Assembly: GCF_018069805.1 (NCBI RefSeq)
Contig: NZ_JAGPYN010000003.1
Coordinates: forward strand, 186,001-250,000
Length of the DNA stretch: 64,000 bases
Reading direction: 5' to 3'
From: Pseudoalteromonas ostreae
Lineage (GTDB): Bacteria > Pseudomonadota > Gammaproteobacteria > Enterobacterales > Alteromonadaceae
Positions 45,011 to 53,787 of this stretch are shown piece after piece. The translations under genes were made by a program, and so were the position numbers. Numbering within the stretch: the first letter of the stretch is position 1; each line of letters begins with the position of its first letter. Under the pieces are notes generated by a model. It did no database searches and was not told the origin of the DNA. It saw nothing but the letters and a program-made list of their open reading frames with translations.

Positions 45011-46659
45011 TGCATATTCTCGTTGTTGATGATCTGCCACTTAATTGTACGCTTTTGAAAGTAATGATGGAGCAACAAAATTACGAGGTATCAACTGCTG
45101 CTAATGGCGTTGAAGCATTAGCAATATTAGCACAGCAAAATATTGATATTGTGCTACTTGATGTAATCATGCCAGTGATGGATGGCTATGAAACAGCGAC
45201 AAAAATTAAGCAGTTATACAACGATGTTTACTTACCAATTATTTTTATAACCTCTTTGGAAGATCAAAGTAGTTTTGAACGTTGTTTAGAGGCTGGTGGT
45301 GATGACTTTATCCATAAACCGTTTGATAAAGTAATTTTAACTGCGAAAGTAAAAGCCCACAGCCGTACCCGTAAGCTGAGCTTAAAAACCCACGAACAAA
45401 ATAAGTTATTAGAATATCATTACAATCAAACTGAGCGCGAGCACGAAATAGTTGAACATATTTTTAATAACGCCTTAGAAAACCAGCATAAATTTTCCGA
45501 GAACATTGATTTTCATCTTTCACCAGCTTCTATGTTTAATGGTGATATGTGTTTGGTTGGGCAAAGTCCAATTGGTAGTTTGTATTGTATGCTTGGCGAT
45601 TTTACGGGCCATGGTTTAGCGGCTGCGGTAGGAGCATTGCCAGCATCGAAAGTCTTTTACACTATGGTAAATAAAGGCATGGCAGTCAGTGATATTGCCG
45701 CTGAAGTGAATGCTGTATTAGCGCAATTGCTGCCCGGACATATGTTTTGTGCCGCGACAATTATTGAGCTAAGTAGCTCCGGGAAAAGTGTTTCAGCTTG
45801 GCTTGGCGGCTTGCCCGATGCCTATTTAATTGATCAGCAAGGAAGCGTATTAAAAATCTTAGAGTCACAGCATATGGCTTTAGGGATTTTAGAAAACGAC
45901 GAATTTGAACGTGAATTAATTCATTTTGAAGTCGATACCAGTATGCGCTTAGCGCTAGCAACCGACGGTATTATAGAAACTACCAATGCAAACGATGAAT
46001 TTTTTGCAGAGCAACGCTTTATAAAGGCACTTGCGAGCAAGCCTAAAGTGACCAGTCAAGATGTGATCGCGCAAGTGACTAAGTTTGCTCATGGTAGCAA
46101 ACAACAGGACGACCTTAGTCTAGTACTTTTTAATTGTATAGCGGTTCCTCCTGCGATAGAAGAGCAGGCTACTTATTCTCGTTTACCGTTTAATTTTTCT
46201 TTAACGCTTAATTCTCGGCAAATAAAACAAACTGATCCAGTGCTTGAAATCGTTGAAGTACTTACGCAAGTTGGCGGTTTAAAAGAACATCGCTCTGATA
46301 TTTTCTTACTGCTCTCTGAGGCATATAACAATGCACTTGATCACGGTGTATTAGGGCTCGATTCAGATATTAAAAATAAAGAAGATGGTTTTATTGAGTA
46401 TTATCAACTTCGAGAGGCGGCATTAGCCAAACTCGTTGATGCATTGATCATTATCGATATACGTTATTGCCCTGATACATTGAGCCTGTATTTTATAATT
46501 TGCGATTCTGGCAATGGTTTTTCAAACACTGATAGTAATGCAAGCAGTAATAATCGCGAACATGGTCGCGGGCTATCGATACTAGAAGAAATCGCAGAGC
46601 AGGTGACTTATAACTCATCGGGTAATCAAATTGAAATGTGTTATCGATTGGTGCAATAA
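45010..46659 (+). CDS. Response regulator - PP2C phosphatase - anti-sigma kinase fusion (CrsR-like)
   Basis: A 549-residue protein with three modules. A receiver (about 1-120) has Asp51 (L-L-D-V-I-M-P) and a helical linker. A SpoIIE-type PP2C phosphatase (about 180-375) has metal-binding G-D-F-T-G-H-G, A-T-D-G-I-I-E and Q-D-D-L-S. A HATPase kinase domain (about 395-549) has S-E-A-Y-N-N-A-L-D-H-G, D-S-G-N-G-F and R-G-L-S-I-L. The kinase and phosphatase should act in opposition on the STAS protein encoded upstream, with phosphorylation of the receiver as switch. This is the CrsR/HsbR layout that governs the general stress sigma factor or motility in related bacteria. The input kinase is not adjacent. 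Confidence 0.92.
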   Translation: MHILVVDDLPLNCTLLKVMMEQQNYEVSTAANGVEALAILAQQNIDIVLLDVIMPVMDGYETATKIKQLYNDVYLPIIFITSLEDQSSFERCLEAGGDDFIHKPFDKVILTAKVKAHSRTRKLSLKTHEQNKLLEYHYNQTEREHEIVEHIFNNALENQHKFSENIDFHLSPASMFNGDMCLVGQSPIGSLYCMLGDFTGHGLAAAVGALPASKVFYTMVNKGMAVSDIAAEVNAVLAQLLPGHMFCAATIIELSSSGKSVSAWLGGLPDAYLIDQQGSVLKILESQHMALGILENDEFERELIHFEVDTSMRLALATDGIIETTNANDEFFAEQRFIKALASKPKVTSQDVIAQVTKFAHGSKQQDDLSLVLFNCIAVPPAIEEQATYSRLPFNFSLTLNSRQIKQTDPVLEIVEVLTQVGGLKEHRSDIFLLLSEAYNNALDHGVLGLDSDIKNKEDGFIEYYQLREAALAKLVDALIIIDIRYCPDTLSLYFIICDSGNGFSNTDSNASSNNREHGRGLSILEEIAEQVTYNSSGNQIEMCYRLVQ

Positions 46660-46721
46660 CAAAGCTAGTCGTGATTGTTTAGCCATGCTATGATTTGTTT
46701 TTTAGATGTTTGGATGGCTAA

Positions 46722-47381
46722 ATGATTTGTTCTTATTTATCTCTTGCGCAGTTAGATGTACCTGCTCAGTTAGTCGCTGCTGAGCTTGCTAAGCTCGAAA
46801 GCTATTTATCAAATCAGTCGCTTCCTGCGGTACGCTGGCAATATCAAATACCAGAACTGGGTGAAGGCGGGGCGTGCAGTTTATTTGGTTACTTACAAGA
46901 TGAGCCGTTTAAACTTACTGATTTTTTACCACAAGATCAGCACACCACGCAAAAGCTTGCTCAATTACAGCTGGTTGTTGATTACGTTGTAGCGCAAACT
47001 AAGGTTGATTGGTACGGTATTTACCAAAGCACATTAACACCTGAGGGTGGGCAATTACTTAAACTGGCTTACTTTGGCGCACCAAGTCGAGCGCTTTTTC
47101 CACTTACCGACGCCTTTGCTGCTGGGAGTAATAATGTACAGGTGGCACTGAGTAGCAAAGGGCGAGTGATCAACAATGTTGAGCAGTATTTGGCCGCGGG
47201 TGGTGAATATTATACCTGTGACCCTAAAGTGAAATCAGAAGCTTGTTTGCCGCTTTTTGACAGTGCACATCGCTGCGTTGGTATCGTAGATGGCGAAGCC
47301 TTTAATAACGATTTTTTCAACCAGCAAACATTAGCGCTATTAATTGCATGCTGTATTAAAATTCCTCACTTTTTAGTGTAA
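46722..47381 (+). CDS. GAF-domain protein, 219 residues
   Basis: A soluble 219-residue protein. Residues about 80-215 form a GAF domain (W-Y-G-I-Y-Q, then V-K-S-E-A-C-L-P-L, then C-V-G-I-V-D-G-E-A), similar to GAF proteins that bind small molecules or free methionine sulfoxide. The N-terminal 75 residues are not recognised. It lacks any kinase, cyclase or phosphodiesterase partner domain. It lies 60 bases after the CrsR-like gene, possibly in the same transcript. Confidence 0.78.
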   Translation: MICSYLSLAQLDVPAQLVAAELAKLESYLSNQSLPAVRWQYQIPELGEGGACSLFGYLQDEPFKLTDFLPQDQHTTQKLAQLQLVVDYVVAQTKVDWYGIYQSTLTPEGGQLLKLAYFGAPSRALFPLTDAFAAGSNNVQVALSSKGRVINNVEQYLAAGGEYYTCDPKVKSEACLPLFDSAHRCVGIVDGEAFNNDFFNQQTLALLIACCIKIPHFLV

Positions 47382-47460
47382 ATAACACTAGCCAATCTAG
47401 TGAGCTTTTATGTTAAGCTAAGTACAACAGCTAACCCCTAAATAATGAAAGAGATAGTCA

Positions 47461-48651
47461 ATGTTCTCAGTATTAAAACCATTACCCACTGATCCTATTC
47501 TTGGCCTTATGGCGGCCTATAAGCAAGATACTAACCCAAATAAGATTGACTTAGGGGTTGGTGTTTATAAAGACGAATTCGGTAATACGCCGGTATTAAA
47601 AGCAGTTAAAAAAGCTGAAGCGTTCCGACTTGAAAACGAAACTAGCAAATCATACATTGGTTTGGCGGGTAACTTAGATTACTGCCAAAAAATGGAAAAC
47701 CTATTATTAGGTGAGCACCAAGCGTTATTAGCTAATCGTGTTCGTACAGCACAAGCACCAGGCGGTACAGGTGCACTGCGTGTTGCAGCTGAATTTATCG
47801 TTCGCTGTAATCCAGGTGCGACAGTATGGGTTACTAATCCTACTTGGGCAAACCACATTAGCTTGTTTGAAGCCGCTGGCCTAACAGTTAAAGAATACCC
47901 GTACTACGATTATGAAAACAAAGACTTATTATTTGATGAAATGATCGAAACCCTTACCCAAGTGCCCAAAGGTGATGTGGTATTACTGCACGCATGTTGT
48001 CATAACCCAAGTGGTATGGACTTAAACGAAACGCAGTGGAACACAGTTGCAGAACTGGCAAAAGATGTTGGCTTTACCCCACTGGTTGATATTGCATATC
48101 AAGGTTTTGGTTCAAGCCTGGAAGAAGATGCAAATGGTTTACGTATTTTAGCCAATGCAGTTGATGAGCTGATCATTTGTTCGTCATGTTCGAAAAACTT
48201 TGGTTTATACCGTGAGCGTATTGGTGCATGTTCAATCATTGCGAAAGACAGCGCAACAGCTGATATTTCAAACTCAGTATTGTTAAGTGTGGTACGTAGT
48301 ATCTATTCAATGCCACCAGCCCACGGTGCTGATATTGTGAACACTATTTTAAGCAGCACTGAACTGACACAGCAGTGGCACAGTGAACTTGATGAAATGC
48401 GTAACCGTATCAATAGCCTACGTACTTTGATCAAAGACAGCCTAGCGGCAAAAGAGATTGCTCAAGATTTCTCATTTATTGACCGTCAACACGGTATGTT
48501 TTCTTTCTTAGGTATTAATAAAGAGCAAATTGAGCGCCTGCAAAAAGAATACGGTATCTACATTGTTGGTTCAAGCCGCGTTAACGTAGCAGGTATCAGT
48601 CAAGCTAATATCGATTACTTTGCAAATGCTGTTGCAGACGTTTGTAAGTAA
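47461..48651 (+). CDS. Aromatic amino acid / aspartate aminotransferase
   Basis: A 396-residue PLP enzyme of class I (AspC/TyrB group). The N-terminal P-x-D-P-I-L-G-L-M-x-A-Y and D-L-G-V-G-V-Y motifs are typical. The PLP lysine is in S-C-S-K-N-F-G-L-Y-R-E-R-I-G. Substrate preference (tyrosine/phenylalanine versus aspartate) cannot be fixed from the sequence alone. It is monocistronic, with AAAGAGA ahead of the ATG and a terminator at 48682. Confidence 0.95.
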   Translation: MFSVLKPLPTDPILGLMAAYKQDTNPNKIDLGVGVYKDEFGNTPVLKAVKKAEAFRLENETSKSYIGLAGNLDYCQKMENLLLGEHQALLANRVRTAQAPGGTGALRVAAEFIVRCNPGATVWVTNPTWANHISLFEAAGLTVKEYPYYDYENKDLLFDEMIETLTQVPKGDVVLLHACCHNPSGMDLNETQWNTVAELAKDVGFTPLVDIAYQGFGSSLEEDANGLRILANAVDELIICSSCSKNFGLYRERIGACSIIAKDSATADISNSVLLSVVRSIYSMPPAHGADIVNTILSSTELTQQWHSELDEMRNRINSLRTLIKDSLAAKEIAQDFSFIDRQHGMFSFLGINKEQIERLQKEYGIYIVGSSRVNVAGISQANIDYFANAVADVCK

Positions 48652-48681
48652 TTTTACTTAAATAGCGTTTATTAAAATAAA

Positions 48682-48720
48682 AAAACCGCACTAACTTATT
48701 GTTGTGCGGTTTTATTTTTT
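48682..48720 (+). terminator. Intrinsic terminator of the aminotransferase gene
   Basis: AAAACCGCAC and GTGCGGTTTT around a 12-base loop, followed by ATTTTTT. Confidence 0.85.
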
Positions 48721-48784
48721 AACCTAGAAGTACGCGTCAATTAAATTGCATTGCCGTGATAATAACGACAATGCAAAGGGAAGG

Positions 48785-49588
48785 TTAATTTAACCAGCGG
48801 ATCGCACCATTGATACGATCATTGTAATTTTCTAATGGCGCACCAAGACTTGCTACTAAAATAGTATCTGCGTCAGCGCCACGATTAATATGGCCTTCAA
48901 AACGATCGTCTTGAAAATCATTGTCGCCGATGCCAAACGATTGCTGTTTTGATGGCACTATAAATACCGTCATCGGGCCATAATCTGATTCAAAAACTAG
49001 GTGCAATCCCTTTTGGCCTTTAAAGTCACAAAACATTAAGTAAGTCACTTTACCTGGCAATTCATCTAAATGGCCACCTAACACAGCAAATTTTTCATTT
49101 ACCGTTGCTAAGCTGATTGCTTCGGTCTTTTGCAGCGAATTAATTTCATAGTAAACATGAGCAAGTGCATGTTCGCCAGCTGCGTACGCGACATTTTGTT
49201 CGCTGCTAAATAAAAATGCCCCCACAGCCACCAATACTGAGGCTGCCATGGCAAGTGGTAAACGTGCACGTTTAAAACGTGTACTTGCCTCAATTAGATT
49301 ATCTTTTTGTTGTGGCGGTGTTTGTGCGCTGGTATCAGCTGGTGCTTGGTTGACTTGCTCAGTTGTGAGCGACTCGTTTTGTGCATGCGCTGCGGTGTTT
49401 GCCAAAATACGCTCGGCAAGACCTGCTGGCACCGGTACGTCAAGTGCATTGGCAAGATCTAAATCAAAGGCCTGCATATCATTAATAAATTCTTGTCGCT
49501 CAGAGTGTTGCTCTGCAAACTCCACAAGCTCCTTATCTGTGCTGTTTGGCTGTGCGCTAATTCGGCGACGAAACTCGAGATCATCCAT
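48785..49588 (-). CDS. DUF3379 membrane protein (candidate anti-sigma factor)
   Basis: A 267-residue protein. The N-terminal ~95 residues are soluble and charged, one membrane helix follows at about 111-126, and the C-terminal ~140 residues lie probably in the periplasm. This topology and the 1-base overlap with an ECF sigma gene suggest an anti-sigma factor. The family is DUF3379, usually next to a sigma-70 gene. The canonical zinc-binding anti-sigma motif H-x3-C-x2-C is not visible, so binding must differ if it occurs. Signal unknown. Confidence 0.85.
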   Translation of the reverse strand: MDDLEFRRRISAQPNSTDKELVEFAEQHSERQEFINDMQAFDLDLANALDVPVPAGLAERILANTAAHAQNESLTTEQVNQAPADTSAQTPPQQKDNLIEASTRFKRARLPLAMAASVLVAVGAFLFSSEQNVAYAAGEHALAHVYYEINSLQKTEAISLATVNEKFAVLGGHLDELPGKVTYLMFCDFKGQKGLHLVFESDYGPMTVFIVPSKQQSFGIGDNDFQDDRFEGHINRGADADTILVASLGAPLENYNDRINGAIRWLN

Positions 49589-50145
49589 TAATTTGATGCC
49601 CCTTTAAGTTGTTCATCATCACGGCTCAATGCCTCTTTTAACTGGTTTCTGGCGCGGTATAAACGCGTCATAACCGTGTTTTTATTTAAATCTAATATTT
49701 CTGCTATCTCTTCACCGGAGCAGCCCATAACGACTTGTAATAATAATGGCTCGCGGTATTCATCAGGTAACTTAGCGATTTGACGTTGGATCACTGTTTG
49801 TTCCATTTCGTCATCCAAGGTGACGCTTTTTTCGTCAACTAAGGTGTCGTTTTCAACATCGCTATAATCAAATTGTTTGCGTTCAAAACGACGGGCATTT
49901 TCCCGGCGTAAAATCGTCAATAGCCATGGCTTAGCTGCTTTTTGATCTAATAATGAATCCAGAGATCGCCAAGCACGTAAAAATGTTTCTTGGACAAGAT
50001 CTTCGGCAATATTAGGGTCGCGGCAGAGCCAATAAGCAAAGCGATATAATTCGCTATGATAAATATGAACAAGTTTTTCATAGCGTGTTTTTTTCTCTGC
50101 CATATCAACTAAGACCTGACTTTTAGAGTTTTCATTTCCAAGCAT
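49588..50145 (-). CDS. ECF-type RNA polymerase sigma factor
   Basis: A sigma-70 family protein of 185 residues from the ATG at 50145 (a GTG two codons earlier and M-A-E-K-K at 50103 are alternatives). Region 2 shows Y-R-F-A-Y-W-L-C-R-D-x-N-I-A-E-D-L-V-Q-E-T-F-L-R-A-W. Region 4 shows L-P-D-E-Y-R-E-P-L-L-L and the helix-turn-helix G-E-E-I-A-E-I-L-D-L-N-K-N-T-V. There are no regions 1 or 3, so this is an ECF factor. It is encoded just upstream of its probable anti-sigma partner, the usual arrangement. Its regulon is unknown. Confidence 0.93.
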   Translation of the reverse strand: MLGNENSKSQVLVDMAEKKTRYEKLVHIYHSELYRFAYWLCRDPNIAEDLVQETFLRAWRSLDSLLDQKAAKPWLLTILRRENARRFERKQFDYSDVENDTLVDEKSVTLDDEMEQTVIQRQIAKLPDEYREPLLLQVVMGCSGEEIAEILDLNKNTVMTRLYRARNQLKEALSRDDEQLKGASN

Positions 50146-50215
50146 AAGCACTTTTATTATTTATTTTAAGTTATTTACTATTTGAGCGCGGGGATTGCTC
50201 CCCGTCACTTAAACT

Positions 50216-51862
50216 CTATTTATATAGTCCTTTTAATACAGCTTGTTGTGATTTGTTTTGTACTTTACGTTGCTCTTCTAACATGCCGACTATCGCCATC
50301 AAATCAACATCTGTATCATTAGGACTATAGAGTGCAGCCCGTAGTTTAGCAATATGTTGACTAAGCTGTGCATTATCAGCTAGTTGTTCAAGCTTATCTA
50401 TTGCACCGCTCGATTGTTTTGTTAAGTGCATTGCGTAACGATTTAGCGCCTGATAAAAGGCACTTACATTATTGCTTTTAGCGTGTTTTTTTAATTCATC
50501 TAATGAAATTGATGAATCACTATGGGTTACCGTCGGCTTTGCTTGCATCAAGCTGCGCTGAGATTGACTGCGCCACCATAAAATCAAGGTAATAAACCAT
50601 AATAAATAACCAATCACACTGACAATAATTAACCATAGCGGATACTGATTTATCGGCGTTGCTTGATAACCGATTGCTGCAGTATCTGTTGTTACGTTTT
50701 GTGATGGCGTAAGTGGCTGCGCAGCAACCGCTGCTGGAGTGCTTGCGCTACTAGGTATTACTGTAATAGTACGAGCTGGTAATGTTGCATAACTGATCCG
50801 GTTAATCTTGGTGTTATACCAAGGCACACTTACCTCTGGCAGTGTATAAGTGCCTGGCATTTGCGGTAACAAAGCGTACGAGGCTGTTTGTTGTGATATT
50901 ACCCGACCATCGCGAACCAAGTGATTATTTTCTTTTTCATCTGGGTAACTGCGAATACCTTTGATTTCAGGCAGTTCAATATCAGGTAGTTGCTCTTTGG
51001 TGATACCAAGTGCAGTTAAGGTCAGCGTTCGCGTAATAGGTGTACCCACTTCTACTGTGTCGTCAGCGGGTTGCCATTGCTCATCTAAATTAACTAATTC
51101 ACTAGGTAGCCATGCACCTTGGTAGTCACTTGGTATCGGTTTAATTTCAATATCGACATTATCACCCAGTGCAGATACATCTAATTGGCGATAGTCTTGG
51201 CGAATTCGACCTTGAAAAGTTGGTGCTTGAATCGTGTAACTACCACTTTTTTGGGGCTGTACTAAATACTCGCGAGTGATCACTAAGTAACGCTTACCAT
51301 CAACAAGTTCATAGTTTTCAGTCTGCTTGCCGATTTGACTTAGCTGTGCATCGGGCATAGCGGGGGCACTTAAATTACCATCAAGTAACTCTTTGGCAAG
51401 ATATAGCTTTACCGTGTAAAGCCCTGCCTCTTGAACAAATAGGCTGTCACTTGAAAGCGATGCTTTAATAAAAATATCGTTGTTTTGCTGCGCATCTTTA
51501 CTACGTTCAGCCACTTTTAATGCAATGGGCGCAGAGCTAACACCAGCTACACTAAATGCTGGGATTGTATAATCCCCGGCAGTGCGGGTCATAAGTTTAA
51601 TAGACCAGGTGGTTTCTTTTGAAATACTACCATTAATAATGTTTGTGCGAGTGCTGACACTGGTGCGGCCAACCACGAAGTCTTTTAACAGGACTGAAGT
51701 ATCAGGTTGATCATTTTTTATAGTGTCATCTGCACTGATATTGAGCATAAAAAATTCACCCGCTAGTACCGGGTTTTTATCAACACTGGCTTGTAATTGC
51801 GTAACAGCCCACGAGGGCATAGCGCTGATAAGCAATAAACAACAGATTAATCGCATTACCAT
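50216..51862 (-). CDS. batD: BatD-like protein (oxygen-tolerance family)
   Basis: A 548-residue exported protein. A signal peptide (about 1-19) is followed by repeated beta-sandwich modules (S-V-D-K-N-P-V-L-A-G-E-x-F, T-W-S-I-K-L-M-T-R, R-T-L-T-L-T-A-L-G). One membrane helix lies at about 405-430 with a cytoplasmic tail of about 120 residues. It ends the six-gene moxR operon and overlaps the preceding gene by 7 bases. Bat proteins were named for Bacteroides aerotolerance; the exact role in gammaproteobacteria is unsettled, envelope stress resistance being most likely. Confidence 0.9.
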   Translation of the reverse strand: MVMRLICCLLLISAMPSWAVTQLQASVDKNPVLAGEFFMLNISADDTIKNDQPDTSVLLKDFVVGRTSVSTRTNIINGSISKETTWSIKLMTRTAGDYTIPAFSVAGVSSAPIALKVAERSKDAQQNNDIFIKASLSSDSLFVQEAGLYTVKLYLAKELLDGNLSAPAMPDAQLSQIGKQTENYELVDGKRYLVITREYLVQPQKSGSYTIQAPTFQGRIRQDYRQLDVSALGDNVDIEIKPIPSDYQGAWLPSELVNLDEQWQPADDTVEVGTPITRTLTLTALGITKEQLPDIELPEIKGIRSYPDEKENNHLVRDGRVISQQTASYALLPQMPGTYTLPEVSVPWYNTKINRISYATLPARTITVIPSSASTPAAVAAQPLTPSQNVTTDTAAIGYQATPINQYPLWLIIVSVIGYLLWFITLILWWRSQSQRSLMQAKPTVTHSDSSISLDELKKHAKSNNVSAFYQALNRYAMHLTKQSSGAIDKLEQLADNAQLSQHIAKLRAALYSPNDTDVDLMAIVGMLEEQRKVQNKSQQAVLKGLYK

Positions 51863-53787
51863 GATTTTTCGACTCCTTGTGGACGGCGTTGATTGTTTCG
51901 TTTTTGGGCTTCTAATTGCATTTTGTTACGTAACAGGATTGCGGGATCATCGGGTACTTTTCGCAATAACTGACTAAGCTGCTGCGCTTTCTCTTTTTCT
52001 TCGTTGGTAAGCTCTGCGGTTTGTGCTTGCATAGCTTGCCGCTTTGCCGCTTCTTCAGCTTGTTGCTGTTGCTCAGGAGTCATTTGTGGCTGCGGCTGCT
52101 TATCATCGTTTGCAGAGTCATCTTTGGGCTCGGTTTGCGCATCTTGTTGCTGTTGCTCATCAGTTTTATCACCTTGCTGAGGTTCAGCCTCCATTTGTGG
52201 ATCGTTTTGCTTGTCAGTTTGTTGATCAGATGGTTTGCCATCTTGCTGTTTATCATCAGTCTGCTGTTCATCACTTTGCTCAGATTCATCGCCTTGTTGA
52301 GATTGCTGATCCTGATTTGGCTGCTCACCTTGCTGTGACTTGTCTTTATTTTGCTGATCTTGACCTTGTTCACCATCTTGGCTTTTTTGGTCTTGATCTT
52401 GGTTTTGTTCGCCGTCTTGGCCTTGTTGATTTTGCTGCTGTTGCTGTTGATTTTTCAACTGCTCAACAAGTGCCTGATTTTCTTTTGCTTGGGTAAAGTC
52501 GTCTTGCAAAGTTTGTGCTTGCTGATAGGCGGCAATTGCTTCGTCGAGCTTGCCTGCCTTTGCTAGTGCATTACCGTAATTATATAAACCAGTGGCGCTT
52601 TTATCTTGGCTAAATTGTGCCAATGCAGCATCAAAATTACCTTGCTGGTAAAGCGCAGCGCCTTTTAGTTGACTAGAATCTGCTGTGGCAGCTTGCTCAT
52701 ATTCACCTTGTTGATAAGCGTCCAGCGCACGTTGATCTTGATTTTTAAATACCGAAGGCAGCTCTACTGCATAAGCATTGTGTTGCGGTAAAAAGCTCAC
52801 CACTAAAAATGCAGCTGCAAAAGCTCCTCGGCGAAAAATCCACAGCATCATTGGCAGTAAAATAAACAAGCCATAAATCCCCGCATCAATACGCCAGAGC
52901 GCTTGACTTTGTTTTTCATTTTTCAGCATTTCACTATTTGCACTGGGTGCAAAAATTTGAATATCGCGGGCACTCGGTTGATAAGTCGCAAATTTACCGC
53001 CACTGTTTCTTGCTAGACTATTAAGCATACTGATGTTGATGGTGGGCACCACAATTTGCCCGTAACTATCTTTTAAAAACCCACCTTCAGGAAGTTTAAT
53101 TGGGGCGCCTTGCTCTGTTCCGATACCATAAATGTTTAATCGATAAGGGTTAGCGTCTGTAAATTGGCTGATATCTTGTTGCTCACTTTGTTCAATACCA
53201 TCTGTTACTAAGATAATCTCGCCTTCGAGGTATCCGGCTTGTGTTAATAACTCTTTTGCAGCATCAAGCCCAGCAAGTACGTTGGAGCCTTTATCAGGCA
53301 TGATATCTGGGCTTAAACTTGGGATCAGGTTTTCAAGCGTGGCGGCATCATTGGTTAGCGGCGAAATGGTATAAGCAGTGCCTGCATAGGCCACTAACGC
53401 AGTATCGCCTTCTTTAAATAGTTTGATCATATCCAGCGCTTTGAAGCGCGCTTGCACTAAACGACTGGGCGCAATATCCGTGCTGTACATCGATAGCGAC
53501 ATATCCATCACAATTACGCGGGCATTTTTGCTTTGAAATACCGGCACTTGTTTTTCTTCAAAACTGGGCCCTGCGCTAAAAATGACGGCTAACACTGCAA
53601 AGAGGGCAATTAGCCACATGGGTTGCGTGTTTTTTTGGTTGTTGGTGTTGATCACAAATTTTGCTAAGTGAGCTGCTATTAATTCACCTTGGCTGGTTTT
53701 CTTGTGCTTTATCATTGCAATAGTAAACACTAAACACACAGGAACTAATAACCACAATACGGTCGGGCGGATAAATTCAAAGTCCAT
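51856..53787 (-). CDS. BatB-BatC fusion: VWA domain, TPRs and Gln-rich tail
   Basis: A 643-residue inner-membrane protein. Membrane helices at about 8-25 and 56-74 precede a von Willebrand A domain whose MIDAS motif is D95-M-S-L-S99. Another membrane segment (about 305-330) is followed by TPR-like repeats (about 345-445), corresponding to BatC. Residues about 447-583 are a low-complexity stretch of Gln, Asp, Glu and Lys that is likely disordered. It overlaps BatA by 1 base and BatD by 7. The metal site suggests Mg2+-dependent contact with the other VWA protein or with MoxR substrates. Confidence 0.9.
   Translation of the reverse strand: MDFEFIRPTVLWLLVPVCLVFTIAMIKHKKTSQGELIAAHLAKFVINTNNQKNTQPMWLIALFAVLAVIFSAGPSFEEKQVPVFQSKNARVIVMDMSLSMYSTDIAPSRLVQARFKALDMIKLFKEGDTALVAYAGTAYTISPLTNDAATLENLIPSLSPDIMPDKGSNVLAGLDAAKELLTQAGYLEGEIILVTDGIEQSEQQDISQFTDANPYRLNIYGIGTEQGAPIKLPEGGFLKDSYGQIVVPTINISMLNSLARNSGGKFATYQPSARDIQIFAPSANSEMLKNEKQSQALWRIDAGIYGLFILLPMMLWIFRRGAFAAAFLVVSFLPQHNAYAVELPSVFKNQDQRALDAYQQGEYEQAATADSSQLKGAALYQQGNFDAALAQFSQDKSATGLYNYGNALAKAGKLDEAIAAYQQAQTLQDDFTQAKENQALVEQLKNQQQQQQNQQGQDGEQNQDQDQKSQDGEQGQDQQNKDKSQQGEQPNQDQQSQQGDESEQSDEQQTDDKQQDGKPSDQQTDKQNDPQMEAEPQQGDKTDEQQQQDAQTEPKDDSANDDKQPQPQMTPEQQQQAEEAAKRQAMQAQTAELTNEEKEKAQQLSQLLRKVPDDPAILLRNKMQLEAQKRNNQRRPQGVEKSW

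Noticed and set aside
52021..52566. Several overlapping open frames on both strands opposite or within the BatB/C tail
   Set aside because: They are created by the CAG/CAA-rich low-complexity stretch; their translations are runs of Leu or Ser with no natural protein character.
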